NCBI RefSeq assembly: GCF_034343125.1
Contig: NZ_CP139957.1
Location: forward strand, 953,001-1,017,000
Length of the DNA stretch: 64,000 nt
Direction of reading: 5' to 3'
DNA from: Caldicellulosiruptor danielii
GTDB taxonomy: Bacteria > Bacillota > Thermoanaerobacteria > Caldicellulosiruptorales > Caldicellulosiruptoraceae
Part shown: piece by piece, positions 10,670-19,108 of the stretch
Numbering within the stretch: the first letter of the stretch is position 1
Layout of the letters: every line of letters starts with the position of its first letter
Made by a program: the position numbers and the translations under genes
Notes under the pieces: model-generated
Told to the model about the DNA's origin: nothing
Databases searched by the model: none
The model's input: only the letters and a program-made list of their open reading frames with translations

Positions 10670-10713
10670 TTGACTGATAGTCATTGACTGTTGTTCATTT
10701 TATGTGTTAAAAT
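10670..10713 (+). promoter_or_regulatory. MMPL-gene promoter with tandem operator-like sequence
   Basis: A 14-bp sequence TTGACTGATAGTCA (10670-10683) is followed immediately by a second, diverged copy TTGACTGTTGTTCA (10684-10697). The first contains the perfect inverted repeat TGACT-GAT-AGTCA. The TTGACT of copy two serves as a good -35 box, 18 bp from TAAAAT (10708-10713). A repressor of TetR or MarR type bound here would block the promoter. That is inference from the layout; no regulator gene lies next to it. Confidence 0.6.
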
Positions 10714-10747
10714 AAGCTGTGTAAATATTGAATAAGAGGTGAGGTGT

Positions 10748-13700
10748 GTGAGGACAATTTTAAAAAGACCCTGGGTGAGCATTATTCTTTGGGCTTTTAT
10801 AGCTTTGTTCTTTGTAATCACTATGCCCGATATAAACAAATTGGTGCGTTTAAAAGGTGAACCCAGGATTGGCAGCACTTATCCATCTCAAGTTGCAGCA
10901 GCTCTGGAAAAAGAATATCAGGGTATTCCAAAAGATAAAAAGCTTTCAACCATAGCGATAGTATTTTATGACAGAAATGGTTTATCAGCAAAAGATTATT
11001 CGGTTGCAAGGCAGATAATTGATGAACTTGATACTAAAAAAGAGAAATACAGCGTGGAAAATGTTTCAACTCATTTTAAAAATTCAGAACTTAAAAGTTA
11101 CTATGTATCATCCAACAATAAGGTTGTGCTTGCAAGTATTCAGGTAAACAAGACAAAGAGAGAAATTATTGAAATAAGAGATGATATTTACAGATATATT
11201 GACTCTGTTGAAAAACCAAAAAGCCTGGAAATATATCTGACAGGTGGAGATTTAATAACCCAGGACTTTGTAAAGGCTTCTGAGGATGGTGTCAAAAAGA
11301 CTGATATAATCACAATTGTTTTTATAATTATTGTGCTGGTTCTTGTGTTCCGCTCACCTGTTACTCCGATTGTTTCACTTTTGACAGTAGGCGTTTCATT
11401 TTTGGTTTCTCTGAGCCTTGTGGGACATTTAACGGATAGGTTCAATTTTCCAATCAATACCTTTACAAGGACTTTTATAGTTGTTTCGCTCTTTGGTATA
11501 GGAACTGATTATAATCTCCTGATTATTTCAAGATTCAAAGAGGAGCTTGCAAACGGCAAAAACATAGATGAAGCTATTTTGACCACTTACAAAACAGCGG
11601 GAAGGACTGTTATATTCAGCTGTCTTACTGTATTTGCTGGCTTTTCGGCATTTGCGGCGGCATCTTTCAACTTCTTCAGGGCAATGGTAGCAATTGCAAT
11701 AAGTGTGCTTGTGCTTTTGCTTGTGCTTTTGACTCTGGTTCCGGCTGTGTTAAAAATTTTCGGTAAAAATCTTCTGTGGCCTTTTAACAAAGAGATAAAA
11801 CACACTCACAGCAAACTTTGGGAGAATGCTGCAAGACTGTCAACAAGGTACCCTTATGTGGTTCTTACTACTGTTGTAATACTTTGCATACCATTTTTGT
11901 TATCTGTGCGTGGTGATCTGTCATTTAACACTTTAAATGAGCTTTCAGAAAAGTACAAATCAGTAAGAGGATTTAATATTATTTCCAAAAACTTTAGCAT
12001 AGGCAAAACATTCCCTGTGACCATTTATTTAAAATCAGATCGCAGCCTGGCAACATCCGATGCTCTGGCAAGTGTTGAAAAAATATCTGAAATTTTGAGC
12101 AAACAAGAGGGGATAAAAGAGGTTTATTCAGTAACGAGACCGCAGGGTAAAGTTATAGATGAGTTCACTTTATCAAAACAGGCAGACACAGTTATTAAAG
12201 GTATTGACAGTATCAAGGATGGGCTTGTAAAAGTCAATTCTGCAATTGAAGAGATAAATAGAAATTTGAATATGTCCACAAAGGAATTTGATGTGCAAAA
12301 GTTAATTTCAGGAATCTCACAGCTTGAAAATGGTATTTATACTGTAAAAGTTTCACTTGAAAAGATAAATGATGGTTTTGAAAAGGGATTGGATGGCTCG
12401 CAAAAAGTGTATGCAGGTCTTGAGGAGCTATCTAAAGGCAGTGGCAGGCTGTCTTCTGGTTTTAAAGAATTCTATACTCAATACACCGCATCTATAAACT
12501 CTTTAAAGAATAAAATGCTTGGGTTTGATATCAGTCAAATTGAACTTCTTGTGTCAAGTATAAAATCTGCAGGTCAAAATTTAAAAGCACTATCAGCTAA
12601 ATATCCGGAGCTGGCAAAGGATATCAATTACCTGATGGCTTTGGAAATAATCAGCAGGATAGAAGACCAGAGCAATGTTCTGGTATCTAAGGTAAAAGAG
12701 TTTTCTTCTGAATATCAAAATATTTCTAATAAGATTTCCGAAGCCGACAGAGCGCTAAAGCTTATTTCTTCTTCAATAGATGCTATATCAGCTGCTTCCA
12801 AACAGCTTGCCACTGCCCAGGGACAGATTGTTGATGGGTATACCAGGATTTATAAAGGACAGAAAGAGGTTATTTCAGGCACTGAACTGATGTATTCAAA
12901 ACTGAAAGAGTTTGATACTCAAAAAGAACAGATACTAATGAAAGTAAATCAGCTTGAAACGGGGATTTCAAGCTTGAAGTCCGGACTTTTGCAAATTTCT
13001 GATGCACTTGAAAAAATGACAGATTCCATGCAAAAGTTCAAAGATTATTTTGAAGGATACAAAAACACAAATATATTCTATGTGCCCCCCGAGGCTCTTA
13101 AAAGCAGTAATTTTGAAAAAGCACTGGATTCATACATGGATAAGAGCAGAAAAATAACAAAGATTATCCTTATCCTTGACACCAATCCTTATACAAACAA
13201 GGCAATAGATATTGTTGACAATGTTGAAAAGGTTTTGAAAAACTCTTTGGAGTTTGTTGATACAAAATTTACTGAATTTGGTGTTGGCGGAATATCGTCA
13301 AGCAATCACGATTTGAGAAGCATCTATTTTAAAGATTTTAGAACTTTGAGGCTTATAATGATAATTAGCATTTTGCTTTTGATGTTCATTATTTCAAGGT
13401 CAATATTCAATGCGGCAGCGGTTGTGACAATAGTTTTTATTGATTACTACCTTGCCCTTTCTATAACAGAGATGATTTTTAAAGGAATATTTAAATATGA
13501 AGCACTCAACTGGGCAGTACCATTTTTCACCTTTGTTGTGTTCTTAGCGCTGGGGATAGACTACAGCGTATTTTTGCTGATAAGGTTTTATGAATACAGG
13601 AATTTGGAGCTATCAGAGGCGCTAAAGTTTACCTCAGCAAACATCGGTCATGTTGTAACATCGGCTGTAATAATTTTGGCAGGCACGTTTGCGGCAATGC

Positions 13701-13828
13701 TGCCATCCGGGATTTTAACGCTCATGCAGGTTTCAGTGTGTGTTGTGATAGGACTTGTTTTGCTTGCATTTTACCTGCTGCCACTTTTGTTCAATAGTTT
13801 GATGAGGATAAAAAGGGATATAGTATAA
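10748..13828 (+). CDS. MMPL/RND-superfamily transporter
   Basis: A large inner-membrane protein of 1026 residues in the MMPL family, related to Bacillus YdfJ. It has two RND halves: an N-terminal helix, a membrane block at about 180-350 with the GIGTDYNLLIISRF motif, and a second block at about 870-1026 with ALGIDYSVFLLIRF. Between them an extracytoplasmic region (about 480-750) is full of heptad-like coiled coil. The family exports lipids or drugs; the substrate here is unknown. I prefer GTG 10748 (MRTILKRPW) over the in-frame GTG 10739, which lies in the ribosome binding site. The last 70 bp are duplicated downstream at 18238, 22113 and, partly, 28505 and 34221. Confidence 0.88.
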   Translation: MRTILKRPWVSIILWAFIALFFVITMPDINKLVRLKGEPRIGSTYPSQVAAALEKEYQGIPKDKKLSTIAIVFYDRNGLSAKDYSVARQIIDELDTKKEKYSVENVSTHFKNSELKSYYVSSNNKVVLASIQVNKTKREIIEIRDDIYRYIDSVEKPKSLEIYLTGGDLITQDFVKASEDGVKKTDIITIVFIIIVLVLVFRSPVTPIVSLLTVGVSFLVSLSLVGHLTDRFNFPINTFTRTFIVVSLFGIGTDYNLLIISRFKEELANGKNIDEAILTTYKTAGRTVIFSCLTVFAGFSAFAAASFNFFRAMVAIAISVLVLLLVLLTLVPAVLKIFGKNLLWPFNKEIKHTHSKLWENAARLSTRYPYVVLTTVVILCIPFLLSVRGDLSFNTLNELSEKYKSVRGFNIISKNFSIGKTFPVTIYLKSDRSLATSDALASVEKISEILSKQEGIKEVYSVTRPQGKVIDEFTLSKQADTVIKGIDSIKDGLVKVNSAIEEINRNLNMSTKEFDVQKLISGISQLENGIYTVKVSLEKINDGFEKGLDGSQKVYAGLEELSKGSGRLSSGFKEFYTQYTASINSLKNKMLGFDISQIELLVSSIKSAGQNLKALSAKYPELAKDINYLMALEIISRIEDQSNVLVSKVKEFSSEYQNISNKISEADRALKLISSSIDAISAASKQLATAQGQIVDGYTRIYKGQKEVISGTELMYSKLKEFDTQKEQILMKVNQLETGISSLKSGLLQISDALEKMTDSMQKFKDYFEGYKNTNIFYVPPEALKSSNFEKALDSYMDKSRKITKIILILDTNPYTNKAIDIVDNVEKVLKNSLEFVDTKFTEFGVGGISSSNHDLRSIYFKDFRTLRLIMIISILLLMFIISRSIFNAAAVVTIVFIDYYLALSITEMIFKGIFKYEALNWAVPFFTFVVFLALGIDYSVFLLIRFYEYRNLELSEALKFTSANIGHVVTSAVIILAGTFAAMLPSGILTLMQVSVCVVIGLVLLAFYLLPLLFNSLMRIKRDIV

Positions 13829-13854
13829 AAATGCTCTTAAAAAGCAATTTAGAT

Positions 13855-13888
13855 AGCTGTCTCCAGAAAAGGGAGCAGCTTTTTGTTT
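13855..13888 (+). terminator. Terminator of the MMPL gene (R1)
   Basis: AGCTG-T-CTCC pairs with GGGAGCAGCT across an AGAAAA loop, followed by TTTTGTTTG. The same hairpin is kept in R2, R3 and R5 with changes in the arms that preserve pairing, for example AGCTGCCC/GGGCAGCT in R2. Confidence 0.85.
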
Positions 13889-13971
13889 GTATGAAAACAT
13901 AAGAAAATTAAAGAAATTTGGAGATATTTAAAGAAAGGGGGAGCTGATAGCAAAAAATTGCATAAAATTAA

Positions 13972-14010
<39 letters not shown>

Positions 14011-14014
14011 GAGC

Positions 14015-14044
14015 TTGACAGAATAAAAATTAACAAAGTAAAAT
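14015..14044 (+). promoter_or_regulatory. Cassette 1 module promoter
   Basis: TTGACA (14015-14020), 18-bp spacer, TAAAAT (14039-14044). The boxes and the 18-bp spacing are identical in all five module copies apart from TAGAAT in R4 and R5. The conservation against drifting surroundings supports function. Confidence 0.8.
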
Positions 14045-14218
14045 TGAGGTAATAATGTCAGGCAGAATTTTAGTAAATATGGCAATTTGAATATTGTCTT
14101 TTGTAAATAAGATATATTGTATGCAAACAGGATGGTATAACAGAGAATTCAAATAGAGAATATTAAAACATGTTTTATATATAATTATTGAGCTTTAAAT
14201 TTATCTTACAAAAATACT

Positions 14219-14272
14219 TTGACAGTCGTTCATTTAATTTATTACATAAAACGCTCATAATGAGCGTTTTAT
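14219..14272 (+). promoter_or_regulatory. Second promoter-like sequence with 27-bp perfect palindrome
   Basis: TTGACA at 14219-14224 lies 18 bp from TACATA (14243-14248), a weak -10 box. Starting inside it is a perfect inverted repeat, ATAAAACGCTCAT (14246-14258), one central A, and ATGAGCGTTTTAT (14260-14272). Its place over a -10/start region suits a repressor operator; it could also form an RNA hairpin. It occurs only in this cassette. No T-run follows the arms beyond the TTTT they contain. Confidence 0.55.
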
Positions 14273-14320
14273 AAATTAAATTACAAAATATTCTTACATG
14301 AAAGGAGGTGCTAATTAGCA

Positions 14321-14395
14321 ATGAAAAATTACTCTAAACCTGTTGTTAAAAGGATAGTTAGAGGTTTAGTAGTACTGGGCGGTCACAAAGTTTAA
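14321..14395 (+). CDS. 24-residue cationic peptide, probable precursor for radical SAM modification
   Basis: A short gene behind a perfect AAAGGAGGTG ribosome binding site (14301-14310, 10 nt spacing). The peptide starts MKNYSKPVVKR and ends LVVLGGHKV. It has four Lys, two Arg, one His and no acidic residue or cysteine. It precedes an exporter, a PqqD-like protein and two radical SAM/SPASM enzymes, the usual setting of a ribosomally made, modified peptide. Size and an early KP resemble PqqA, but it lacks Glu and has one Tyr, so it cannot give PQQ. Without Cys it is not a sactipeptide or ranthipeptide. The modification is unknown. Confidence 0.8.
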   Translation: MKNYSKPVVKRIVRGLVVLGGHKV

Positions 14396-14400
14396 ATCAT

Positions 14401-14433
14401 TAGTGGCAAGTCACTTTTAGTGACTTGCCACTA
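14401..14433 (+). promoter_or_regulatory. 14-bp perfect stem-loop between peptide gene and exporter gene
   Basis: TAGTGGCAAGTCAC (14401-14414), loop TTTTA, GTGACTTGCCACTA (14420-14433). There is no T-run after it, so it is more likely a partial terminator or an RNA-stability or processing element that keeps the peptide message more abundant than the downstream genes. Comparable hairpins sit after the first genes of cassettes 2 and 5. Confidence 0.75.
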
Positions 14434-14458
14434 CCAACAAGAAACGTGAGGGGATTTT

Positions 14459-15643
14459 ATGTTAGCTTATTATATAACAATTTTTCTAAAAGGTTCTGCA
14501 AAAGGGTTGTTTTTTCCCATTTGGATATTGCATATGTCAAACAACAAAATTTCTTTATTTTTTATTGGGATATTAGGTTCAGTTTTGGAGACAATTAGAT
14601 TTATTACAGAAATTCCTTTTGGGGCATTTGCAGATAAATATGGTAGAAAAGTTTCGATTTTTTTGTCAGCTTTTTTATATTCTATAGCTTTTTTCTTATT
14701 TTCGTTTGGAAATACAGTTTATATGCTTGTATTTTCAGTATTGATAATGGGATTAGCTGATTCTTTCGAATCTGGAGCATTAGAGGCATGGTTAGCTGAT
14801 CATTTGATTCAGAAAGGGGAAGCCGGTAAACTTGATAATGAGTTGAGAAAAATGTACATTATTTTGATTGCTGGAAGTATTATTGGCGCAATTTTTATAA
14901 CCTATTTATACAGAATAGATACTATTATGCCATTTTTAGTATCAGCAGTATTGTGTTTGATTGCAGCCATAATAACCTATATTTTTGTACCTGAATCGTT
15001 GCCAATGTCTCATCAATCGAATATTGATACGTCAATAATAAATAAAGTGAAATTATCTGTTTCTTATGTGTTATCAAGTAAAACTCTATTATTTTTGTCA
15101 TTAGCAATGTTTTTATTTGCAATAGGATTTGATGGTATAGAAAGATTTTATCAGACATATTTAAAATTTAAAAAATTCAACGTTTTTTGGATAAGCAATA
15201 TATATATAATTAGTGCTATTTTTAGCCTTGTGTTTATGTTTTTACAAAACATATTGATTAACAGTAAAAAGGACTATTTGCCAATAATAGGAACTATAAA
15301 AATTTCAATGTTTATAATACTAACTGTTGCTATCTTCATAAACATAAATATTGTATCATATTTATGTTTAGTCTCTTTTTTTGTATTAGAAGTTATTTTT
15401 AGACCTTATCTTCAAAGCTATTTAAATAAAATTATTGACTCTGAAATAAGGGCTACTACATTATCTTTTTTTCAATTTGCAGAAGCTAGTGGTGAAATTT
15501 TGGCAGGTATAGGAATTGGTTACTCTATAAAGTTTTTAGGTATTTCATATGGTTTATTTGTAAGTTCTGTATTTATTTTAATTTCGGGTTTAGTAGTTTT
15601 TGTTTTGTTGTTCTTTGAAAGAATATATTCAGATGCTAATTAA
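14459..15643 (+). CDS. MFS transporter, probable exporter of the cassette 1 product
   Basis: A 394-residue membrane protein with about 12 helices. The major facilitator motif A is visible between helices 2 and 3 as GAFADKYGRKVS. It starts at ATG 14459 behind GTGAGGGG, 26 bp after the stem-loop. PqqD-like and radical SAM genes follow at once, so it most likely exports the modified peptide or gives self-protection. Most peptide natural products use ABC exporters, so an MFS protein here is less usual. The substrate is inferred only from context. Confidence 0.85.
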   Translation: MLAYYITIFLKGSAKGLFFPIWILHMSNNKISLFFIGILGSVLETIRFITEIPFGAFADKYGRKVSIFLSAFLYSIAFFLFSFGNTVYMLVFSVLIMGLADSFESGALEAWLADHLIQKGEAGKLDNELRKMYIILIAGSIIGAIFITYLYRIDTIMPFLVSAVLCLIAAIITYIFVPESLPMSHQSNIDTSIINKVKLSVSYVLSSKTLLFLSLAMFLFAIGFDGIERFYQTYLKFKKFNVFWISNIYIISAIFSLVFMFLQNILINSKKDYLPIIGTIKISMFIILTVAIFININIVSYLCLVSFFVLEVIFRPYLQSYLNKIIDSEIRATTLSFFQFAEASGEILAGIGIGYSIKFLGISYGLFVSSVFILISGLVVFVLLFFERIYSDAN

Positions 15644-15660
15644 AATGGGGGGATGTCTAA

Positions 15661-15924
15661 ATGCCTTCATATAAGCGAGTAGAAGTGGATTATAGAATCT
15701 TTAAAAATGGATATTTATTTAGTAATGGAATTGCTTTAAACAAAACAGCTTTTGAAATATGGGAATGTTGTAGAGAACCTGTAGATGAGAATATAATTGT
15801 AAAAAAGTTTTTTGAAAAATATAGTCCTCAGTCTGATGAAGATAAAAATATGATTATTGAAGATATAAGAAATTGCTTGAATTTACTGATAGAAGGGAAT
15901 CTTATCGAAAGGATTGATGAATAA
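15661..15924 (+). CDS. PqqD-like peptide-recognition protein (RRE)
   Basis: An 87-residue protein with the PqqD fold signature: an N-terminal beta pair, LNKTAFEIWECC in the first helix and a C-terminal winged-helix end, NLLIEGNLIERI. PqqD-type proteins bind the leader of the precursor peptide and present it to the radical SAM enzyme. The stop codon directly abuts the ATG of the next gene, so the two are coupled. It is one of the best arguments that the 14321 peptide is a modified product. Confidence 0.85.
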   Translation: MPSYKRVEVDYRIFKNGYLFSNGIALNKTAFEIWECCREPVDENIIVKKFFEKYSPQSDEDKNMIIEDIRNCLNLLIEGNLIERIDE

Positions 15925-17031
15925 ATGGAATTAGTAGATACTTCTATTGGTATAAGGGAGATATTAGGTGATATACCAATACTTGCTGCTTCAATAAGAG
16001 TAACTAAAAGATGTAATGCGTTTTGCAAGCATTGCTATGGTAACTCAGGTGAGCCATTTAATAATGAGTTAACTACTCGAGAAATTAAGAAGCTAATAGA
16101 TGTTTATAGTGATGAATTTGGAGTAAAGAAAATCTTTTTTACAGGTGGTGAACCATTTGCAAGATGTGATATAGTAGAGATATTACAATATGCGTACTCT
16201 AAAAATATGGAAATATTAATAAGTACTAATGGTTCTCTACTCACAAAAGATATACTAAAAGAAATACAAAATATAAACTTTTCTATGTTTCAAATTAGTA
16301 TTGATGGACCTAAAGAAATTCATAACAGAATTAGAGGTGATGGATTTTTCGAAAAAGCAATAAATGCTTTAAAATTATTAAAAGAATTGAATTTTAAAAA
16401 TGTGACAGTAGCCACATGTCTCATGAAAGAAAATTATGATCAGATTAATAAAATAATTGATATTGTGGTTGAATATGAAGTTGATATATATTCTTTAGTT
16501 TTACTTTTAGTAGCTGGTAGAGCTAATAGAGAACTAGATGTAACTTCGCAAGAATTAAGAGTGGCTATTAATGATTTATTTGATGCTTATAGAAAATATA
16601 AAGGGAAATTCAAGTTTGCAGAAAATAGTATTATTCCGCCAGCTTTAGTACCTGCCGATTTACGAGAAGAAGGTCTGCATAAGCAATTTGAGGTATGTTG
16701 TGCATTTCCTAATATCATAGGTATTGAAGCAAATGGTAGTGTTGCTCCGTGTGATGGTTTTTTTACTTTTCCTGAATATATTGCAGGAAACATAAGAGAA
16801 TCTTCTATCTCGAATATATGGGAAAAGTCTAATGTATTTTCAAAATTATCCATACTAAATAGATTGGATATTAAAGGTGTTTGTAGTAAATGTATATTTC
16901 TAAGTACATGTGCAGGTAGTTGTCGTGCTTCAGCATACGCGTATTATAAAGATATAAATGCACCGTTTCCAACGTGCCAGAAATTATATGAAGACGGTCT
17001 TTTCCCGCCGGATTGTATAATGGGGGAGTGA
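15925..17031 (+). CDS. Radical SAM/SPASM peptide maturase A
   Basis: A 368-residue enzyme. The radical SAM cluster motif is C30-NAF-C34-KH-C37, followed by FFTGGEP for SAM binding. A C-terminal SPASM domain shows CAFPNIIGIEANGSVAPCDG, then CSKCIFLSTCAGSC and a last Cys near PTCQ, enough for two auxiliary iron-sulfur clusters. Enzymes of this class, such as PqqE, make carbon-carbon, thioether or other crosslinks in peptides. It is a paralogue of the next gene; both share IPIL.AS..VT, NIIGI..NG.VAPCDG and the C-terminal cluster. The reaction cannot be read from sequence. Confidence 0.9.
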   Translation: MELVDTSIGIREILGDIPILAASIRVTKRCNAFCKHCYGNSGEPFNNELTTREIKKLIDVYSDEFGVKKIFFTGGEPFARCDIVEILQYAYSKNMEILISTNGSLLTKDILKEIQNINFSMFQISIDGPKEIHNRIRGDGFFEKAINALKLLKELNFKNVTVATCLMKENYDQINKIIDIVVEYEVDIYSLVLLLVAGRANRELDVTSQELRVAINDLFDAYRKYKGKFKFAENSIIPPALVPADLREEGLHKQFEVCCAFPNIIGIEANGSVAPCDGFFTFPEYIAGNIRESSISNIWEKSNVFSKLSILNRLDIKGVCSKCIFLSTCAGSCRASAYAYYKDINAPFPTCQKLYEDGLFPPDCIMGE

Positions 17032-17040
17032 ATTTTAGAA

Positions 17041-18126
17041 ATGTTTATGAATGGTGAAGATATTTTTAGTAGCATACCAATATTATCTGCTTCGGTTAAA
17101 GTTACTCGCAAGTGTAATTTAGGTTGCAAACATTGTTATGTAGCAAGTAAAAATTTTGATTATCAAAGTGAACTATCTGTTAGTGAAGTTAAATTGATAA
17201 TTGAACAGTTATATGATGCAGGATGTATAGATTTGTATTTAAATGGTGGAGAACCTTTTCTAAATGAAAACATATTAGAAATTTGTGAATTTGCACATAA
17301 TAAAGGGTTGAGAATTTCGGTAAGTACTAATGGAATTACTATCAACGAAGAAATAATAAAAATATTATCAAAGTTTAATTTGAAGATTTTTCAAGTTAGT
17401 ATAGATGGATTGGAAGAAACACATGATAAAATAAGAAATAAGATAGGAGCTTTTAGAGAAGGAATAAAAGCATTAAATTTAGCAAAGAGATATTTTAAAA
17501 ATTCTGATACTACAGTGATAATGGCAACAACATTAATGGAAGATAACAAAAATCAAATTTTAAAGTTATATGATTTAGCCTGTGAATTAAACGTTGATAC
17601 ATATGCATTAATTCCATTATTTCCAACAGGAAGAGCTTGTCCTGCAGTAGATGTATCAGTTAAGGAAAAAATAGATATTTTTAATGACATTGCAAAATAT
17701 TATATAAACAAAAATGCTTCTACTGAGCTAAGTCTTATTTTACCACCTGGTTTAATACCAAAAGAACTATCAACAAGAAAGTATGGAAAAGGTTACTACT
17801 GCACATTCCCAAACATAATAGGAATTGATTCAAATGGGAATGTAGCACCATGTGATGGTCTATTAAATACAAATGAGTTGATTATTGGTAATATTAGAGA
17901 GAAAACTGTTGAAGAATGCTGGTATAGTTTTGTAATGAAGGAAATAAGAAATATCACACTGAATCAATTAAAAGGAGTCTGCTCAATATGTAAATTTCTT
18001 TCTACTTGTAGAGGTGGATGTAGAGCTTATGCATATATCAAAACAGGCAGTTTTTATGCTTCTGATCCATTATGTCAGGAAATTTACGAAGCTGGTTTAT
18101 TTCCTAAAGAATCTTTACAGACATAG
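17041..18126 (+). CDS. Radical SAM/SPASM peptide maturase B
   Basis: A 361-residue paralogue of the preceding enzyme. The cluster motif is C25-NLG-C29-KH-C32, then LYLNGGEPF. The SPASM domain has CTFPNIIGIDSNGNVAPCDG and CSICKFLSTCRGGC. It starts at ATG 17041 (or 17047), 9 bp after the previous stop. Two adjacent SPASM enzymes suggest either two successive modifications or a heterodimer. A decayed copy of its C-terminal 200 codons lies at 33628-34215. Confidence 0.9.
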   Translation: MFMNGEDIFSSIPILSASVKVTRKCNLGCKHCYVASKNFDYQSELSVSEVKLIIEQLYDAGCIDLYLNGGEPFLNENILEICEFAHNKGLRISVSTNGITINEEIIKILSKFNLKIFQVSIDGLEETHDKIRNKIGAFREGIKALNLAKRYFKNSDTTVIMATTLMEDNKNQILKLYDLACELNVDTYALIPLFPTGRACPAVDVSVKEKIDIFNDIAKYYINKNASTELSLILPPGLIPKELSTRKYGKGYYCTFPNIIGIDSNGNVAPCDGLLNTNELIIGNIREKTVEECWYSFVMKEIRNITLNQLKGVCSICKFLSTCRGGCRAYAYIKTGSFYASDPLCQEIYEAGLFPKESLQT

Positions 18127-18330
18127 TTTATATTTTTTGTTTTATTGGCAAACCAAATATTCCATAAACTGTACTTTAATCAAGAATTTTAGCTTTGATA
18201 GAATTTTATATTCTCATTGTAATAGAGCTATTTTTACTTTTGCATTTTTCCTGCTGCCGCTTTTGTTCAATAGTTTGATGAGGATAAAAAAGGATATAGT
18301 ATAGAAATGCTCTTAAAAAGCAATTTAGAT

Positions 18331-18365
18331 AGCTGCCCTAAGAAAAGTGGGCAGCTTTTTGTTTG
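18331..18365 (+). terminator. Terminator in R2
   Basis: AGCTGCCC (18331-18338) pairs perfectly with GGGCAGCT (18349-18356), followed by TTTTTGTTTG. It would end cassette 1 transcripts. Confidence 0.85.
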
Positions 18366-18451
18366 TATGAGAACATAAGAAAGTTAAAGATATTGGAAGA
18401 AAGAGAGAGATAATAGCTAAAAATTGCATAAAGTTAACTAATAAAAAAGGT

Positions 18452-18481
18452 TTGACAGGATAAAAAATAATAAAGTAAAAT
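18452..18481 (+). promoter_or_regulatory. Cassette 2 module promoter
   Basis: TTGACA (18452-18457), 18-bp spacer, TAAAAT (18476-18481), matching the other module copies. Confidence 0.78.
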
Positions 18482-18628
18482 TAAGGTAATAATGCCAGGC
18501 AGAATTTTAATAAATATGGCAATTTGAATATTGTTTTTTGTAAATAAAATATATTGTATGCAAACAAGATGACAAACCAGAGAATACAAAAATATTGAAA
18601 CCTGAATACAGTTGATAAAAAATTTTGA

Positions 18629-19018
18629 TTTACAGAGGCATCAACCTTTTTTATGTTAAATACTATTGTTGCTACTTTTGCTGGAACAACTTTAAAAACA
18701 GCACAAAATTCAGTACAATACTATTCGTGGTGCGGTGTTCCAGTATTTGGACTGGGTGTAAAAGGCCATTATTCTTCAGATGGCTCCAGAATTGTTGACT
18801 ATTTTACCACTTATAGCCTTCCATGGATAAATACTTTATCGCTCTGGCAATATAGTGATGCTCAATCTTCATGGATTGATACAACAAATCCCAAAAAGGG
18901 TATTTGTGAAGCAAAAGCTAAGTTTACTTTAGGTGTTGGTGTGCAAGCACAGTATATTTTTATAGGTCTTCCAGTACAAACAAGAGATGTCTTTGTTCAG
19001 GCTACAGCATTGCCTTAG
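18629..19018 (+). pseudogene. 5'-truncated gene joined to the module leader
   Basis: The frame is open from 18629 and has its first ATG at 18653, giving 121 residues. That ATG lies directly at the point where the leader repeat breaks off inside its hairpin. There is no ribosome binding site and no signal peptide, unlike the first genes of cassettes 3 and 4. The protein is not recognised. It is rich in aromatic residues (YYSWCG, SLPWINTLSLWQYSD) and ends in a beta-like stretch, AKFTLGVGVQAQYIFIGLP, as in small exported proteins. I read it as the C-terminal part of an exported product gene whose start was deleted; a working short gene cannot be excluded. Confidence 0.5.
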
Positions 19019-19031
19019 GGATTCAAAGCAG

Positions 19032-19062
19032 CCGGGGCAATTTTGCTGAGAAGTTGCCCCGG
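19032..19062 (+). promoter_or_regulatory. Stem-loop between first gene and ABC genes of cassette 2
   Basis: CCGGGGCAA (19032-19040) and TTGCCCCGG (19054-19062) form a perfect 9-bp GC-rich stem. No T-run follows. Position and form match the hairpins at 14401 and 29196. Confidence 0.7.
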
Positions 19063-19108
19063 TTGCCGAAGTTTATGAAAACTGGATATTTAAAGGAGTG
19101 CAATTAAA

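Larger units (their letters stand above)
18238..18650 (+). repeat. Module copy R2
   Basis: It begins within the MMPL tail (TTTTGCATTTTTCCTGCTGC), still encoding LLPLLFNSLMRIKKDIV in frame, and continues through terminator, promoter and leader. It stops inside the leader hairpin at GGCATCAACCTTTTTT, where a different coding sequence is joined. The 110 bp between the end of maturase B and this repeat hold no recognisable feature. Confidence 0.85.

Noticed and set aside
14321-17031. A PQQ synthesis cluster
   Set aside because: PqqD-like and PqqE-like proteins are present, but the peptide lacks the Glu and Tyr pair that PQQ is built from, and no pqqB or pqqC is seen.
18014-18304. A 96-codon frame that ends in LLPLLFNSLMRIKKDIV
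   Set aside because: It starts inside maturase B in another frame and runs into the module copy of the MMPL tail. The ending is explained by the repeat; there is no ribosome binding site.
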